This document shows, piece by piece, positions 1-7,307 of a DNA stretch of 64,000 nt (within the stretch, counting starts at the first letter, position 1; every line of letters begins with the position of its first letter). The notes under the pieces are model-generated. The model was not told the DNA's origin and searched no databases. It was given only the letters and a program-made list of their open reading frames with translations. The DNA comes from Methylobacterium bullatum (GTDB lineage: Bacteria; Pseudomonadota; Alphaproteobacteria; Rhizobiales; Beijerinckiaceae). Position numbers and translations under genes: made by a program. The stretch is from assembly GCA_902712845.1 (NCBI GenBank), contig LR743504.1, forward strand, positions 966,001 to 1,030,000, given 5' to 3'.

Positions 1-590
1 AGCGCCCCGGTGATGAGCTTGAGAAGTGCCCAGCGTCCGGTCTCGTCCAGGGCATCGAGCCAGCCGGCGATATGGTCGGGAAGGTCGGATTTCTTCGTGG
101 TGCGCAGCGTGTCCACCACCTCGGCGAGGGTGGGGATGTGCGGGGGTGGGTTGTTGTGGCCGGGCAGCGCCACGCCAACCCCTCCCCCCTCTGCGGGGGA
201 GGGTGGCCCTCGCGTGAGCGAGGGTCGGGAGAGGGGAGCGCCATCTCCGGAGAGGTCGCCCCCTCTCCCGCCTGCTCCGCAGGCACCCTCCCCCGCAGAG
301 GGGGGAGGGTTCTGTGTTGGCGCCGGCCAGATCAGCGCCGTGGTCTCGGCGAGATCGCCCACATAATTGTGCGAGAGCGCGAACAGCACGGGGTCGACCC
401 GCGCCTCCACCAGCCCACGGATCATCGCCGGCTTGGCCTCGCGGAAGCTGAGGTTGCCGGTCATGGCGGCGAGCGCCCAGCCCCGCTCCGGGTCGGGGGC
501 ATGGGCGAAGTAATCCTGCAGCAGGCGCAGCTTGGCATTGCGGCGCGGCTCGTAGGCGAGGCGGTCGAGGAGATGGGCGAAGTCGTTCAT
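1..590 (-). CDS. ATP-dependent DNA ligase, cisplatin-damage-response type (N-terminal part)
   Basis: Partial gene; the 3' end lies beyond the window. The first 196 residues read MNDFAHLLDRLAYEPRRNAK and onwards, which resembles the N-terminal helical DNA-binding region of the bacterial ATP-dependent ligases found next to a ligase-associated exonuclease. Such ligases seal nicks in DNA during repair. The KxDG adenylation motif would lie outside the window. The ATG overlaps the stop of the upstream exonuclease (ATGA), so the two are surely cotranscribed. A 130-bp palindromic repeat sits in frame at about residues 94-137, adding a Gly/Pro-rich stretch just before the segment PTLAEVVDTL. I followed the frame codon by codon through the repeat and found no stop. 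Family assignment rests on the N-terminus and the neighbour. Confidence 0.8.
   Translation of the reverse strand, partial: MNDFAHLLDRLAYEPRRNAKLRLLQDYFAHAPDPERGWALAAMTGNLSFREAKPAMIRGLVEARVDPVLFALSHNYVGDLAETTALIWPAPTQNPPPSAGEGACGAGGRGGDLSGDGAPLSRPSLTRGPPSPAEGGGVGVALPGHNNPPPHIPTLAEVVDTLRTTKKSDLPDHIAGWLDALDETGRWALLKLITGA
180..309. repeat. 130-bp palindromic element inserted in frame in the ligase gene
   Basis: The two ends (180-205 and 284-309) are perfect 26-bp inverted repeats of a C/G-rich sequence containing CTCTGCGGGGGAGGG. The interior carries further inverted repeats, around 206-225 and 228-270. The element lies wholly within the ligase coding frame without a stop. It resembles the dispersed intergenic palindromes of this genome type rather than a protein domain. 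Confidence 0.85.
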
Positions 591-1651
591 GCCGCGGCCT
601 CGTCCGAAACCGCCGGAGGCTCCTCCACTGCCGCAGGCTCTGCCTCGCCGTCGTCGCCATAGCCCAGCATGTGCAACGGTTTCGCCGCGATCCCTTGTGT
701 CCCGCACCAATGCACCAGGGCGTCCTCCTGCCCGTGCGTGACCCAGACCTCGCCGGCCCCGGTCTCCCGGATGGTGCGGCAGAGGTCGGGCCAGTCGGAA
801 TGGTCTGAGATGACGAGGGGGAGTTCGGCGCCCTTCTGCCGGGCACGCGCCCGCACCCGCATCCAGCCCGAGGCGAAGGAGGTGACGGGATCGGGGAATT
901 TGCGCGACCACACGTCCTGGATCGCCGAGGGTGGGCACAGCACGACGGCCCCGTGGAGTTTCCCGCGCTCCGTCGCGACGACCTTCGGCGTCTCCCCGAG
1001 CGGGATGCCCTCGCGCTTGTAGAGTTCGGTCAACTTCTCCATGGCGCCGTGGAGATAGATCGGCTGGTCGTATCCGGCCTCCCGCAGCAGGGCCATGACC
1101 CGCTGCGCCTTGCCGAGCGCGTAGGCGCCGACGATGTGGGCGCGCTCCGGGAACAGGGCGACCGAGTCGAGAAGCTTCTTCACCTCGTCCTTCGTGTCCG
1201 GCATCCGGAACACCGGCAGGCCGAAGGTCGCCTCGGTGATGAAGACGTCGCAGGGCACCACCTCGAAGGGCAGGCAGGTCGGGTCGTAGGCGCGCTTGTA
1301 ATCACCCGACACCACCACCCGGACGCCCTGCGCCTGGATCGCGATCTGGGCCGAGCCGAGGACGTGGCCGGCGGGCGCGAAGCGCACGGTGACGTCGCCG
1401 ATGCGGATCTCCTCGCCGAGCACCGCCTCCTGGCGGGTCTCACAAAAATCCTCGCCGTAGCGGACGGCCATGATCCGCAGGGTCTGGCCCGTGGCCAGCA
1501 CCTTGCCGTGGCCGGACCGGGCATGGTCGGCGTGGCCGTGGGTGATCAGCGCGCGCGGCACCGGCCAGGTCGGGTCCACGTGGAACCCGCCGAGGGGGCA
1601 ATACAGCCCCTCGCGGGTCAGGGTCAGGAGGTCGCTCGCACTCAGGCTCAT
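587..1651 (-). CDS. ligase-associated DNA exonuclease (metallo-beta-lactamase fold)
   Basis: 354-residue member of the metallo-beta-lactamase/beta-CASP family of nucleases related to mRNA 3'-end processing factors. The metal-binding motif HGHADH is at residues 38-43, and VVSGDY and VTHGQEDALVHW supply further expected ligands. Bacterial members occur next to an ATP-dependent ligase and are thought to trim DNA ends before sealing; that role is family knowledge. The start chosen is MSLSASDLLTLTREG; an open frame extends 58 codons upstream but crosses a hairpin. Its stop overlaps the start of the ligase, so this is a two-gene repair unit. The usual helicase and phosphoesterase partners of such loci are not seen here and could lie left of the window. 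Confidence 0.9.
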   Translation of the reverse strand: MSLSASDLLTLTREGLYCPLGGFHVDPTWPVPRALITHGHADHARSGHGKVLATGQTLRIMAVRYGEDFCETRQEAVLGEEIRIGDVTVRFAPAGHVLGSAQIAIQAQGVRVVVSGDYKRAYDPTCLPFEVVPCDVFITEATFGLPVFRMPDTKDEVKKLLDSVALFPERAHIVGAYALGKAQRVMALLREAGYDQPIYLHGAMEKLTELYKREGIPLGETPKVVATERGKLHGAVVLCPPSAIQDVWSRKFPDPVTSFASGWMRVRARARQKGAELPLVISDHSDWPDLCRTIRETGAGEVWVTHGQEDALVHWCGTQGIAAKPLHMLGYGDDGEAEPAAVEEPPAVSDEAAA

Positions 1652-1701
1652 GCGAGGGGCCGAAGATCGGGATGGCAGCTCATGCGACGTGATATAGGGC
1701 G

Positions 1702-1750
1702 CCCAGGCCGGTTCGCGTCGGCTCGCCAACGCGAACCGGCCTGGGTTTTT
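1702..1750 (+). terminator. strong hairpin followed by T5 between divergent genes
   Basis: A perfect 17-bp stem (1702-1718 with 1729-1745) and a 10-base loop are followed by TTTTT at 1746-1750. It has the shape of a Rho-independent terminator on the plus strand, but no plus-strand gene ends here: it lies between two divergent genes. Its core is also a copy of the 28-base palindrome seen again at 2786-2813, so it may be a mobile repeat rather than a dedicated terminator. Confidence 0.6.
1710..1737. repeat. 28-bp palindrome, copy 1
   Basis: The core runs from GGTTCGCGT to ACGCGAACC. Its partner at 2786-2813 matches it except at mostly pyrimidine/pyrimidine or purine/purine changes that keep the palindrome. 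Together the two copies bracket the methyltransferase gene. Confidence 0.6.
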
Positions 1751-1773
1751 CGTGCCGCGGGTCGTCGACGCAA

Positions 1774-1800
1774 AACCGGTGACCCCTTTTGCGGACCCTG
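1774..1800 (+). repeat. short dispersed repeat with core AACCGGTGACC
   Basis: The stretch AACCGGTGACCCCTTTTGCG and the following bases are nearly repeated at 19526-19553. It ends six bases before the methyltransferase start, so it may contribute to that gene's leader. Function unknown. Confidence 0.45.
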
Positions 1801-1805
1801 CCGAG

Positions 1806-2780
1806 ATGAACCCGCGAGCGCACACCTCCCTGCAGAACAGCTCCGGCGACCTTCTCGCCGACCGGCGCTACGCCTATGCGGAGGCCTGCCTCGTGGAGGG
1901 CGACGCGCAGGGGGCGGCCGAGATGGCCGAGCAGGCCCTGGAGATCGCGCCGCGCTACGCCGCCGCCTGGTTCCTCCTCGGGAGGGCACGGGAAGCGCGC
2001 CACCTCGCCACGGCGGACCCCGGCGACCACCACGCCGCCCTCAGGGCCTACGGCAACGCCCTCGATCTCGACCCGCACGACGAACTCGGAGCGCGGCTGC
2101 GCCTCGTGCAGATCGGCCAGGGCGACGCCCTCGGCTCGATCTCGCCGGCCTATATCCGCGCCCTGTTCGACGGCTACGCCCCGCGTTTCGAGCGCCACCT
2201 CGTGAACGACCTGCATTATCGCGGGCCGAGACTGCTGGTGGAGGCCCTCGATGCCCTGGACGCGGCGCCGGACAGCTTCGGCGACGTGCTCGACCTCGGC
2301 TGCGGCACCGGCCTGATGGGCGAGGCGCTGGCCGGCCGGACCCGGACCCTCACGGGGATCGACGTCTCGCCCGGCATGCTCGCGGAGGCCGCCCGGCGCA
2401 AGCGCTACGACCGTCTGGTGGAGGGGGATCTCACCCGCCTTCTCGCGGACGAACCCTCGGACAGTGCCGACCTCGTCGTGGCGGCGGACGTCTTCATCTA
2501 TGTGGGCGGTCTCACGAGGGTGATGGCGGAATCAGCGCGCATCCTGCGGCCCTCGGGCCTCGTGGCCTTCACGGTGCAGTGGCATCCCGAAGGCGGCCTC
2601 GTCCTCGGGGCCGACGCCCGCTACGCCCATGGCGACCGCTACCTCCGGCAGGTGGCGGACGAGGCCGGTTTCGACCTCGCGAGCCTCGATCCGGCGGCGA
2701 TCCGCCGCGAACGCGGAGTCGACGTCGAGGGACGGGTGGCGGTGCTGCGTCCCAGAACCCGCAGCACCCCGAAGGCCTGA
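1806..2780 (+). CDS. SAM-dependent methyltransferase with N-terminal TPR-like repeats
   Basis: 324 residues. Residues 1-95 are alanine-rich helices of TPR type (YAYAEACLVEGDAQGAAEMA). A class I methyltransferase domain follows, with glycine-rich motif I VLDLGCGTGLMGEAL and the acidic motif II TGIDVSPGML, then VVAADVFIYVGGL as the motif IV region. This type uses S-adenosylmethionine in the cytoplasm; the substrate cannot be told. The start chosen is ATG 1806 (MNPRAHTSLQ); an upstream ATG at 1752 would read through the dispersed repeat. It stands alone between two copies of a palindromic repeat and is divergent from the exonuclease. Confidence 0.8.
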   Translation: MNPRAHTSLQNSSGDLLADRRYAYAEACLVEGDAQGAAEMAEQALEIAPRYAAAWFLLGRAREARHLATADPGDHHAALRAYGNALDLDPHDELGARLRLVQIGQGDALGSISPAYIRALFDGYAPRFERHLVNDLHYRGPRLLVEALDALDAAPDSFGDVLDLGCGTGLMGEALAGRTRTLTGIDVSPGMLAEAARRKRYDRLVEGDLTRLLADEPSDSADLVVAADVFIYVGGLTRVMAESARILRPSGLVAFTVQWHPEGGLVLGADARYAHGDRYLRQVADEAGFDLASLDPAAIRRERGVDVEGRVAVLRPRTRSTPKA

Positions 2781-2785
2781 GCCAA

Positions 2786-2813
2786 GGCTCGCATTGGCAT
2801 GCCAATACGAGCC
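2786..2813. repeat. 28-bp palindrome, copy 2
   Basis: A near-perfect palindrome centred on TTGGCATGCCAA, just after the methyltransferase stop and extendable to 2784-2815. Same pattern as 1710-1737. It could act as a weak terminator, but there is no T run. Confidence 0.55.
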
Positions 2814-3011
2814 TTCCCGAGGCCTGCGCGCCGTAATCCCGATTGTGCACGACTGGGTTGAACCGAACCCCCTCGTCATGTGTTGCACGGCACGGCACTC
2901 CCCAAGCTCTGCCCTCCGGGCGGACGCCAGCGGTTCCTCCGCGGCGCCCGATCGGTAAGGTCGGGCCTCGATCCGTCCGATCCGTTCTTCCGAAGGAGCC
3001 TGTGCAGACGC

Positions 3012-3746
3012 ATGGCCGACAAGACCGACAAGTCGTTTCCCGCCAGCCCGACGACGCGCATCCCCTTCGCTCTCGCCCTCTCGGCGCTGGCCGGCTGCGC
3101 CGATTCCATCGGGTTCCTCGAATTCTCACAGCTCTTCATGTCGTTCATGAGCGGCAACACCACCCGCTTCGGCGTCTCGGTGAGCAAGTTCGATTGGGAG
3201 AGCACGGCGCGGGTCAGCTCGGTCATCGTCATGTTCTGCTTCGGCGCCTTCGCGGGCACGCTGATCGCGGCCTGGGTCGGGCGCTGGCGGCTCTCGGTGA
3301 TGCTGCTGCTCCAGGCCGTGCTCCTCGCCATCGGCCTCGTCATGCCCTACGGCACCTTCTCCTGGCCGCTGCACGTCTATCCCATCGTCATCGCGCTCGG
3401 CCTCCAGAACGCCACGCTGCAGGACGAGGCCGGGCGCAGCCTCGCCCTCACCTACGTCACGGGCGCGGTGGTGCGGTTCGGGACCGGGCTCGCCAACCTT
3501 CTGCTGGGCAAGGTCGCGCCCTCGTTCTGGATCCAGGCTCCGCTCTGGGGAGCCCTGAGCACCGGCGCGGTCATCGGCGGCTTCCTCCAGACCCGTTTCG
3601 GCGAGGATGCCTTCCTGTTCCCGGCGGCCCTGGCGGCGCTTCTCGCCCTGATCGCCATCGCCCTCACCGTCCTGAAGCCCGGCAGCGCCTATGTCACGGG
3701 CGCGGAAGAATATCATCCGCCAGACGCAAGGGGACCGGTGAAGTAA
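3012..3746 (+). CDS. DUF1275 (YoaK-type) membrane protein
   Basis: 244-residue inner-membrane protein with about six hydrophobic segments. The family's N-terminal signature is clear: ALSALAGCADSIGFLEF, then LFMSFMSGNTTRFGV, then a central GLQNATL segment. The function of this family is not established; transport has been suggested from its membrane topology only. The start is MADKTDKSFP; the open frame upstream has no family similarity that I recognise. It stands alone, with a dispersed palindromic repeat downstream. Confidence 0.85.
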   Translation: MADKTDKSFPASPTTRIPFALALSALAGCADSIGFLEFSQLFMSFMSGNTTRFGVSVSKFDWESTARVSSVIVMFCFGAFAGTLIAAWVGRWRLSVMLLLQAVLLAIGLVMPYGTFSWPLHVYPIVIALGLQNATLQDEAGRSLALTYVTGAVVRFGTGLANLLLGKVAPSFWIQAPLWGALSTGAVIGGFLQTRFGEDAFLFPAALAALLALIAIALTVLKPGSAYVTGAEEYHPPDARGPVK

Positions 3747-3827
3747 GCGCGTGTTTCATCGGATCTCCAGGTGGATCTTCATGCCGGGGCCGATCGTCTG
3801 CCGAAGTCGATCATCCCAGCAGACCTC

Positions 3828-3932
3828 CTCATCCTGAGGTGCCCGCGTCAGCGGGCCTCGAAGGAGCCCTCCAGTGGTCGCGCGATCCCTGGAGGCCTCC
3901 TTCGAGGCCGCTGCGCGGCACCTCAGGATGAG
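3828..3932. repeat. dispersed palindromic repeat, copy A
   Basis: The ends CTCATCCTGAGGTGCC and GGCACCTCAGGATGAG are inverted repeats, and the interior carries CCTCGAAGGAGCCCTCC and GGAGGCCTCCTTCGAGG as a second inverted pair. The same element, including flanking motifs such as TTGGACAA downstream, recurs at 53856-53967. The surrounding gap (3747-4058) holds no gene. Confidence 0.85.
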
Positions 3933-4058
3933 GTAAAGCCTTGGACAAACAACTTAAATTTGGCCCGAGGCCGGAGGGTGACGAATGGGCCTCATCGCCG
4001 TCCGCCGAACGCGTCGAGAACGACCATCGGTCGGGATCAGTGCCGCTTGGCGATGAGT

Positions 4059-4490
4059 TCAATCGCCTCCGCCGTCGCTGCGCAGGCGCTTGGTGGCGCC
4101 ACGGCGGGACTTCTCGTCGAGGCGGCGCTTCTTCGAGGCGAGGGTGGGGCGCGTCGCCCGGCGCGGCGTCGGCGGCACCGCCGCCTCGGCGACGAGGGCG
4201 GCGAGGCGCTCGCGCGCATCGGCCCGGTTGCGGTCCTGCGTCCGGAACTGCTGGGCCATGATGACGATGACGCCGTCCTGGGTCAGCCGCCGCCCGGCGA
4301 GGCGCATCAGGCGCACCGCCACGGCGTCGGGCAGGGAGTGCGAGCGCCGCGCATCGAAGCGGAGCTGCACCGCCGTGGAGAGCTTGTTGACGTTCTGCCC
4401 GCCCGGCCCCGAGGCGCGCACGAAGGTCTCTTCGAGTTCCGCCTCGTCGATGGCGAGATGCGGGGTGCATTGCAGGGCCATCGCCACCAT
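4059..4490 (-). CDS. arfB: alternative ribosome-rescue factor ArfB (peptidyl-tRNA hydrolase, release-factor family)
   Basis: 143 residues. The catalytic GGQ of class I release factors is at residues 30-32 in the context FVRASGPGGQNVNKLST. The C-terminal tail is strongly basic (LASKKRRLDEKSRRGATKR), as in ArfB/YaeJ, where it threads into the empty mRNA channel of stalled ribosomes. The factor releases the nascent chain from non-stop complexes. Length and layout match the family. ATG 4490 is annotated, but the in-frame ATG three codons later has an AGGA upstream at a reasonable distance and could be the true start. BolA lies just upstream on the same strand. Confidence 0.92.
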   Translation of the reverse strand: MVAMALQCTPHLAIDEAELEETFVRASGPGGQNVNKLSTAVQLRFDARRSHSLPDAVAVRLMRLAGRRLTQDGVIVIMAQQFRTQDRNRADARERLAALVAEAAVPPTPRRATRPTLASKKRRLDEKSRRGATKRLRSDGGGD

Positions 4491-4512
4491 GTTCCTCGTA
4501 TGCCGGGACCGT

Positions 4513-4791
4513 TCAGGCGGCTTCGGACGGCGCCTTCGCCTTTACCGCGAGGGCGTGGAGGCCGCGCTTGAACGCCTCGTCGAGAACGCCGTTCACGATA
4601 CGGTGGCGATCGACCCGGCTCTTCCCCTCGAAGGCGGCCGAGACGATCTCCACCCGGAAATGCGTCTCCCCCTCGGGCCGCGCGCCCGAATGGCCCGCAT
4701 GGAGGTGGGATTCGTCCACCACCGCCAGGGCCTGCGGCGCCAGTTGCGCGTCGAGCGCTCCGGTGATCCAATCCTTGAGCGTGCCGGCCAT
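4513..4791 (-). CDS. BolA family protein
   Basis: 92 residues, normal for the family. It shows the typical SHLHAGHSGARPEGETHFRV region followed by SRVDRHRIVNGVLDEAF and a C-terminal HALAVKAKAP. BolA proteins adopt a class II KH-like fold and usually partner monothiol glutaredoxins in iron-sulfur or iron homeostasis; that is family knowledge. The start is MAGTLKDWIT; an ATG 22 codons upstream gives a non-conserved extension. It is likely cotranscribed with arfB, whose start is 22 bases downstream. Confidence 0.9.
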   Translation of the reverse strand: MAGTLKDWITGALDAQLAPQALAVVDESHLHAGHSGARPEGETHFRVEIVSAAFEGKSRVDRHRIVNGVLDEAFKRGLHALAVKAKAPSEAA

Positions 4792-4931
4792 CGTGTCCTC
4801 GTCTTTCCGTCGCTTCGTTCCCGTCCCGTAGGCGCCTGGAGGCTTCGGGGTCGTCAACCCCCGATCTCCGCATGCGTCATCAGGCCCGCCGCCCTTGTGT
4901 CTCGGACACGCCCTCTCATAATCGCCCCACC

Positions 4932-5564
4932 ATGGATCTCAACTCGCGCCTGTTCGACAGCATCCGCATCAAGCGAAAGCCCACCTGCGACGAGGCCAAG
5001 GCCGCGTCCCAGACGGGCTGCGAGACCCCCGGCTGCACCAATGCCGGGCTCTACCGCGCTCCCAAGGGCCGCAAGGCGGAAGGCCAGTACTGGCGCTTCT
5101 GCATCGACCACGTGCGCGCCTACAACGCCACCTACAACTACTTCGACGGCATGAACGACGCCGCCGTCCAGGCCTACCAGAAGGACGCCGTGATCGGTCA
5201 CCGCCCGACCTGGGCGATGGGCGTGAACCCGGCGACGCGGGCGGCCGGTGCGAAACCGGGCGACCCGAAGCGCGACTGGGCCTATGTCGACCCCCTCGAC
5301 ATCCTGCGCAGCGAAGGTGTCGGCGAGACCTCGCGCCGGGCCAAGCCCGAGCCGAGCCGGCCGCGCCTGACGGTGGCCGCGCTGAAGGCCCTCGACGTGC
5401 TCGGCCTCGACGAGAACGCGGACACCGCCGCCATCAAGGCGCAGTACAAGGTGCTGGTGAAGCGCTTCCACCCCGACGCCAATGGTGGCGACCGCTCGTT
5501 CGAGGAGCGCCTGCGCGACATCATCCGCGCCCACGACACCCTGCGCGCCGCCGGCCTGTGCTGA
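4932..5564 (+). CDS. J-domain-containing protein (DnaJ-like cochaperone)
   Basis: 210 residues. The C-terminal 60 residues form a J domain (ALDVLGLDENADTAAIKAQY) with the HPD motif at residues 180-182 in RFHPDANGGD. J domains stimulate the ATPase of DnaK-type Hsp70. The N-terminal half has a cysteine cluster (CETPGCTNAGLYR and FCIDHVRAYN) that may bind metal, plus a conserved NATYNYFDGM segment typical of this alphaproteobacterial protein. Start ATG 4932 is MDLNSRLFDS. It is divergent from bolA and 236 bases upstream of cobS, perhaps in the same transcript. Confidence 0.88.
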   Translation: MDLNSRLFDSIRIKRKPTCDEAKAASQTGCETPGCTNAGLYRAPKGRKAEGQYWRFCIDHVRAYNATYNYFDGMNDAAVQAYQKDAVIGHRPTWAMGVNPATRAAGAKPGDPKRDWAYVDPLDILRSEGVGETSRRAKPEPSRPRLTVAALKALDVLGLDENADTAAIKAQYKVLVKRFHPDANGGDRSFEERLRDIIRAHDTLRAAGLC

Positions 5565-5800
5565 GTCGGATTCCAGAACGCGGCACGAACGATGCAGCGT
5601 TTTTCGAAATCTCGTGCGGCGTGAGGCGGCAATCCGCGCAGGAGGCCCTATATCGAGTCCTCGCACCCCTTGGCGTCCGCCGACGCAGCCCCTTACAAGG
5701 TGGCATTCCACGTCCTGCCCCGCGCGGGAACCGGCAATGCCCACCGTGATAGATCCCGCGAGCCCGGTCCATGCCGGAGCCCGCCCCGACGAGGTCCCGT

Positions 5801-6784
5801 ATGCTCTCTGACGACACCCCCGCCTCGCTGCCCGACCGGACGGTCTCCGTCCGCGAGGCCTTCGGCATCGATCTCGACCTCATGGTGCCGGCCTTCTCGC
5901 AGAGCGAGGAGCACGTTCCCGATCTCGACCCGGATTACATCTTCGACCGCGAGACCACCCTGGCGATCCTGGCGGGCTTCGCTCGCAACCGCCGCGTCAT
6001 GGTCACCGGCTATCACGGCACCGGCAAGTCGACCCATATCGAGCAGGTCGCCGCCCGCCTGAACTGGCCCTGCATCCGGATCAACCTCGACAGCCACGTC
6101 TCCCGCATCGACCTCGTCGGCAAGGACGCGATCGTGCTGAAGGACGGCAAGCAGATCACCGCCTTCCAGGACGGCATCCTGCCCTGGGCGCTGCAGAACA
6201 ACGTCGCCCTCGTCTTCGACGAATACGATGCCGGCCGCCCGGACGTGATGTTCGTGATCCAGCGCGTGCTCGAAGTCTCCGGCCGCCTGACGCTCCTCGA
6301 CCAGAAGCGGGTGATCCGCCCCCACCCGGCGTTCCGGCTGTTCGCCACCGCCAACACGGTGGGGCTGGGCGACACGTCCGGCCTCTATCACGGCACCCAG
6401 CAGATCAACCAGGGCCAGATGGACCGCTGGTCCATCGTGACGACGCTGAACTACCTCGCCCATGACCGCGAGGTGGACATCGTGCTGTCGAAGGCGCTGC
6501 ATTACCAGCGCGACGGCGGCCGCGACATCGTCAGCCGCATGGTCCGCGTCGCCGACCTGACCCGCAACGCCTTCATGAACGGCGACCTCTCCACCGTCAT
6601 GAGCCCGCGCACGGTGATCACCTGGGCCGAGAACGCCGACATCTTCCAGGATATCGGCTTCGCCTTCCGGGTGACCTTCCTCAACAAGTGCGACGAGCTC
6701 GAACGCACCCTGGTGGCGGAATTCTACCAGCGCGCCTTCGGCAAGGAGCTGCCCGAGAGCGCGATGAACGTGGCGCTGAGCTGA
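5801..6784 (+). CDS. cobS: aerobic cobaltochelatase subunit CobS (AAA+ ATPase)
   Basis: 327 residues. Walker [10 protein letters not shown] is at residues 70-78 and Walker B LVFDEYD ends at 143; the sensor region is [16 protein letters not shown]. CobS and CobT form the AAA+ motor that works with CobN to insert cobalt into hydrogenobyrinic acid a,c-diamide in the aerobic route to vitamin B12. Start ATG 5801 has GAGG about 8 bases upstream; the ATG at 5771 lacks a comparable site. cobT follows after an intervening DUF29 gene, and cobN is not in the window. No cobalamin riboswitch was recognised in the 236-base leader. Confidence 0.95.
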   Translation: MLSDDTPASLPDRTVSVREAFGIDLDLMVPAFSQSEEHVPDLDPDYIFDRETTLAILAGFARNRRVMVTGYHGTGKSTHIEQVAARLNWPCIRINLDSHVSRIDLVGKDAIVLKDGKQITAFQDGILPWALQNNVALVFDEYDAGRPDVMFVIQRVLEVSGRLTLLDQKRVIRPHPAFRLFATANTVGLGDTSGLYHGTQQINQGQMDRWSIVTTLNYLAHDREVDIVLSKALHYQRDGGRDIVSRMVRVADLTRNAFMNGDLSTVMSPRTVITWAENADIFQDIGFAFRVTFLNKCDELERTLVAEFYQRAFGKELPESAMNVALS

Positions 6785-6804
6785 GGATCGACGCGGAGGA
6801 CGCG

Positions 6805-7302
6805 ATGGCCGAACCGGCCTTGAAGGGCGAACCGACCGAAGGCGCGGCCTCCCGCTCGGGCCGGACGCGCTACGAGGACGACCTCTACACCTGGGTTCAG
6901 GAGCAGGTCGCCCTGCTCCGGGCCGGGCGGGTCGATGCGCTCGACGTCGAACACATCGCCGAGGAGCTGGAAGGGTTGTCGAAGAGCGAGTTCGCCAAGC
7001 TCCAGAGCGCCCTGCGCGTCCTCGTGATGCACATGCTGAAATGGGACCAGCAGCCGGAGCATCGCACGGCGAGCTGGATCTTCTCGATCCGCGAGCAGCG
7101 GCGGCGTTATTCGCGGATCCTGGCGAGCAACCCCGGTCTCAAGCCCCGCATCGACGAGGCCTTGAGCAATGCCTACCCGGATGCGCGCGACTGGGCCGCC
7201 GACGAGACCAACCTGCCGCCGGATGAGTTTCCCTCCGAATGCCCCTATTCGTGGGACGACATTCTGCAGCGTCCCTTCGATTTCGATTCTGTAAAGAAGT
7301 AG
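6805..7302 (+). CDS. DUF29 family protein between cobS and cobT
   Basis: 165 residues of DUF29 type: [20 protein letters not shown], then [16 protein letters not shown], then a helical segment with [17 protein letters not shown]. Proteins of this family are short, helical and of unknown function. It begins 20 bases after cobS and stops five bases before the cobT start, so it sits inside the cobaltochelatase operon. Whether it helps the chelatase or is a hitchhiker cannot be told from sequence. The start is [10 protein letters not shown]. Confidence 0.85.
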   Translation: MAEPALKGEPTEGAASRSGRTRYEDDLYTWVQEQVALLRAGRVDALDVEHIAEELEGLSKSEFAKLQSALRVLVMHMLKWDQQPEHRTASWIFSIREQRRRYSRILASNPGLKPRIDEALSNAYPDARDWAADETNLPPDEFPSECPYSWDDILQRPFDFDSVKK

Positions 7303-7307
7303 CGATC

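Noticed and set aside
5565..5800. Possible cobalamin riboswitch before cobS
   Set aside because: I could not find the conserved B12-box-like core or a convincing arrangement of helices in the 236-base leader.
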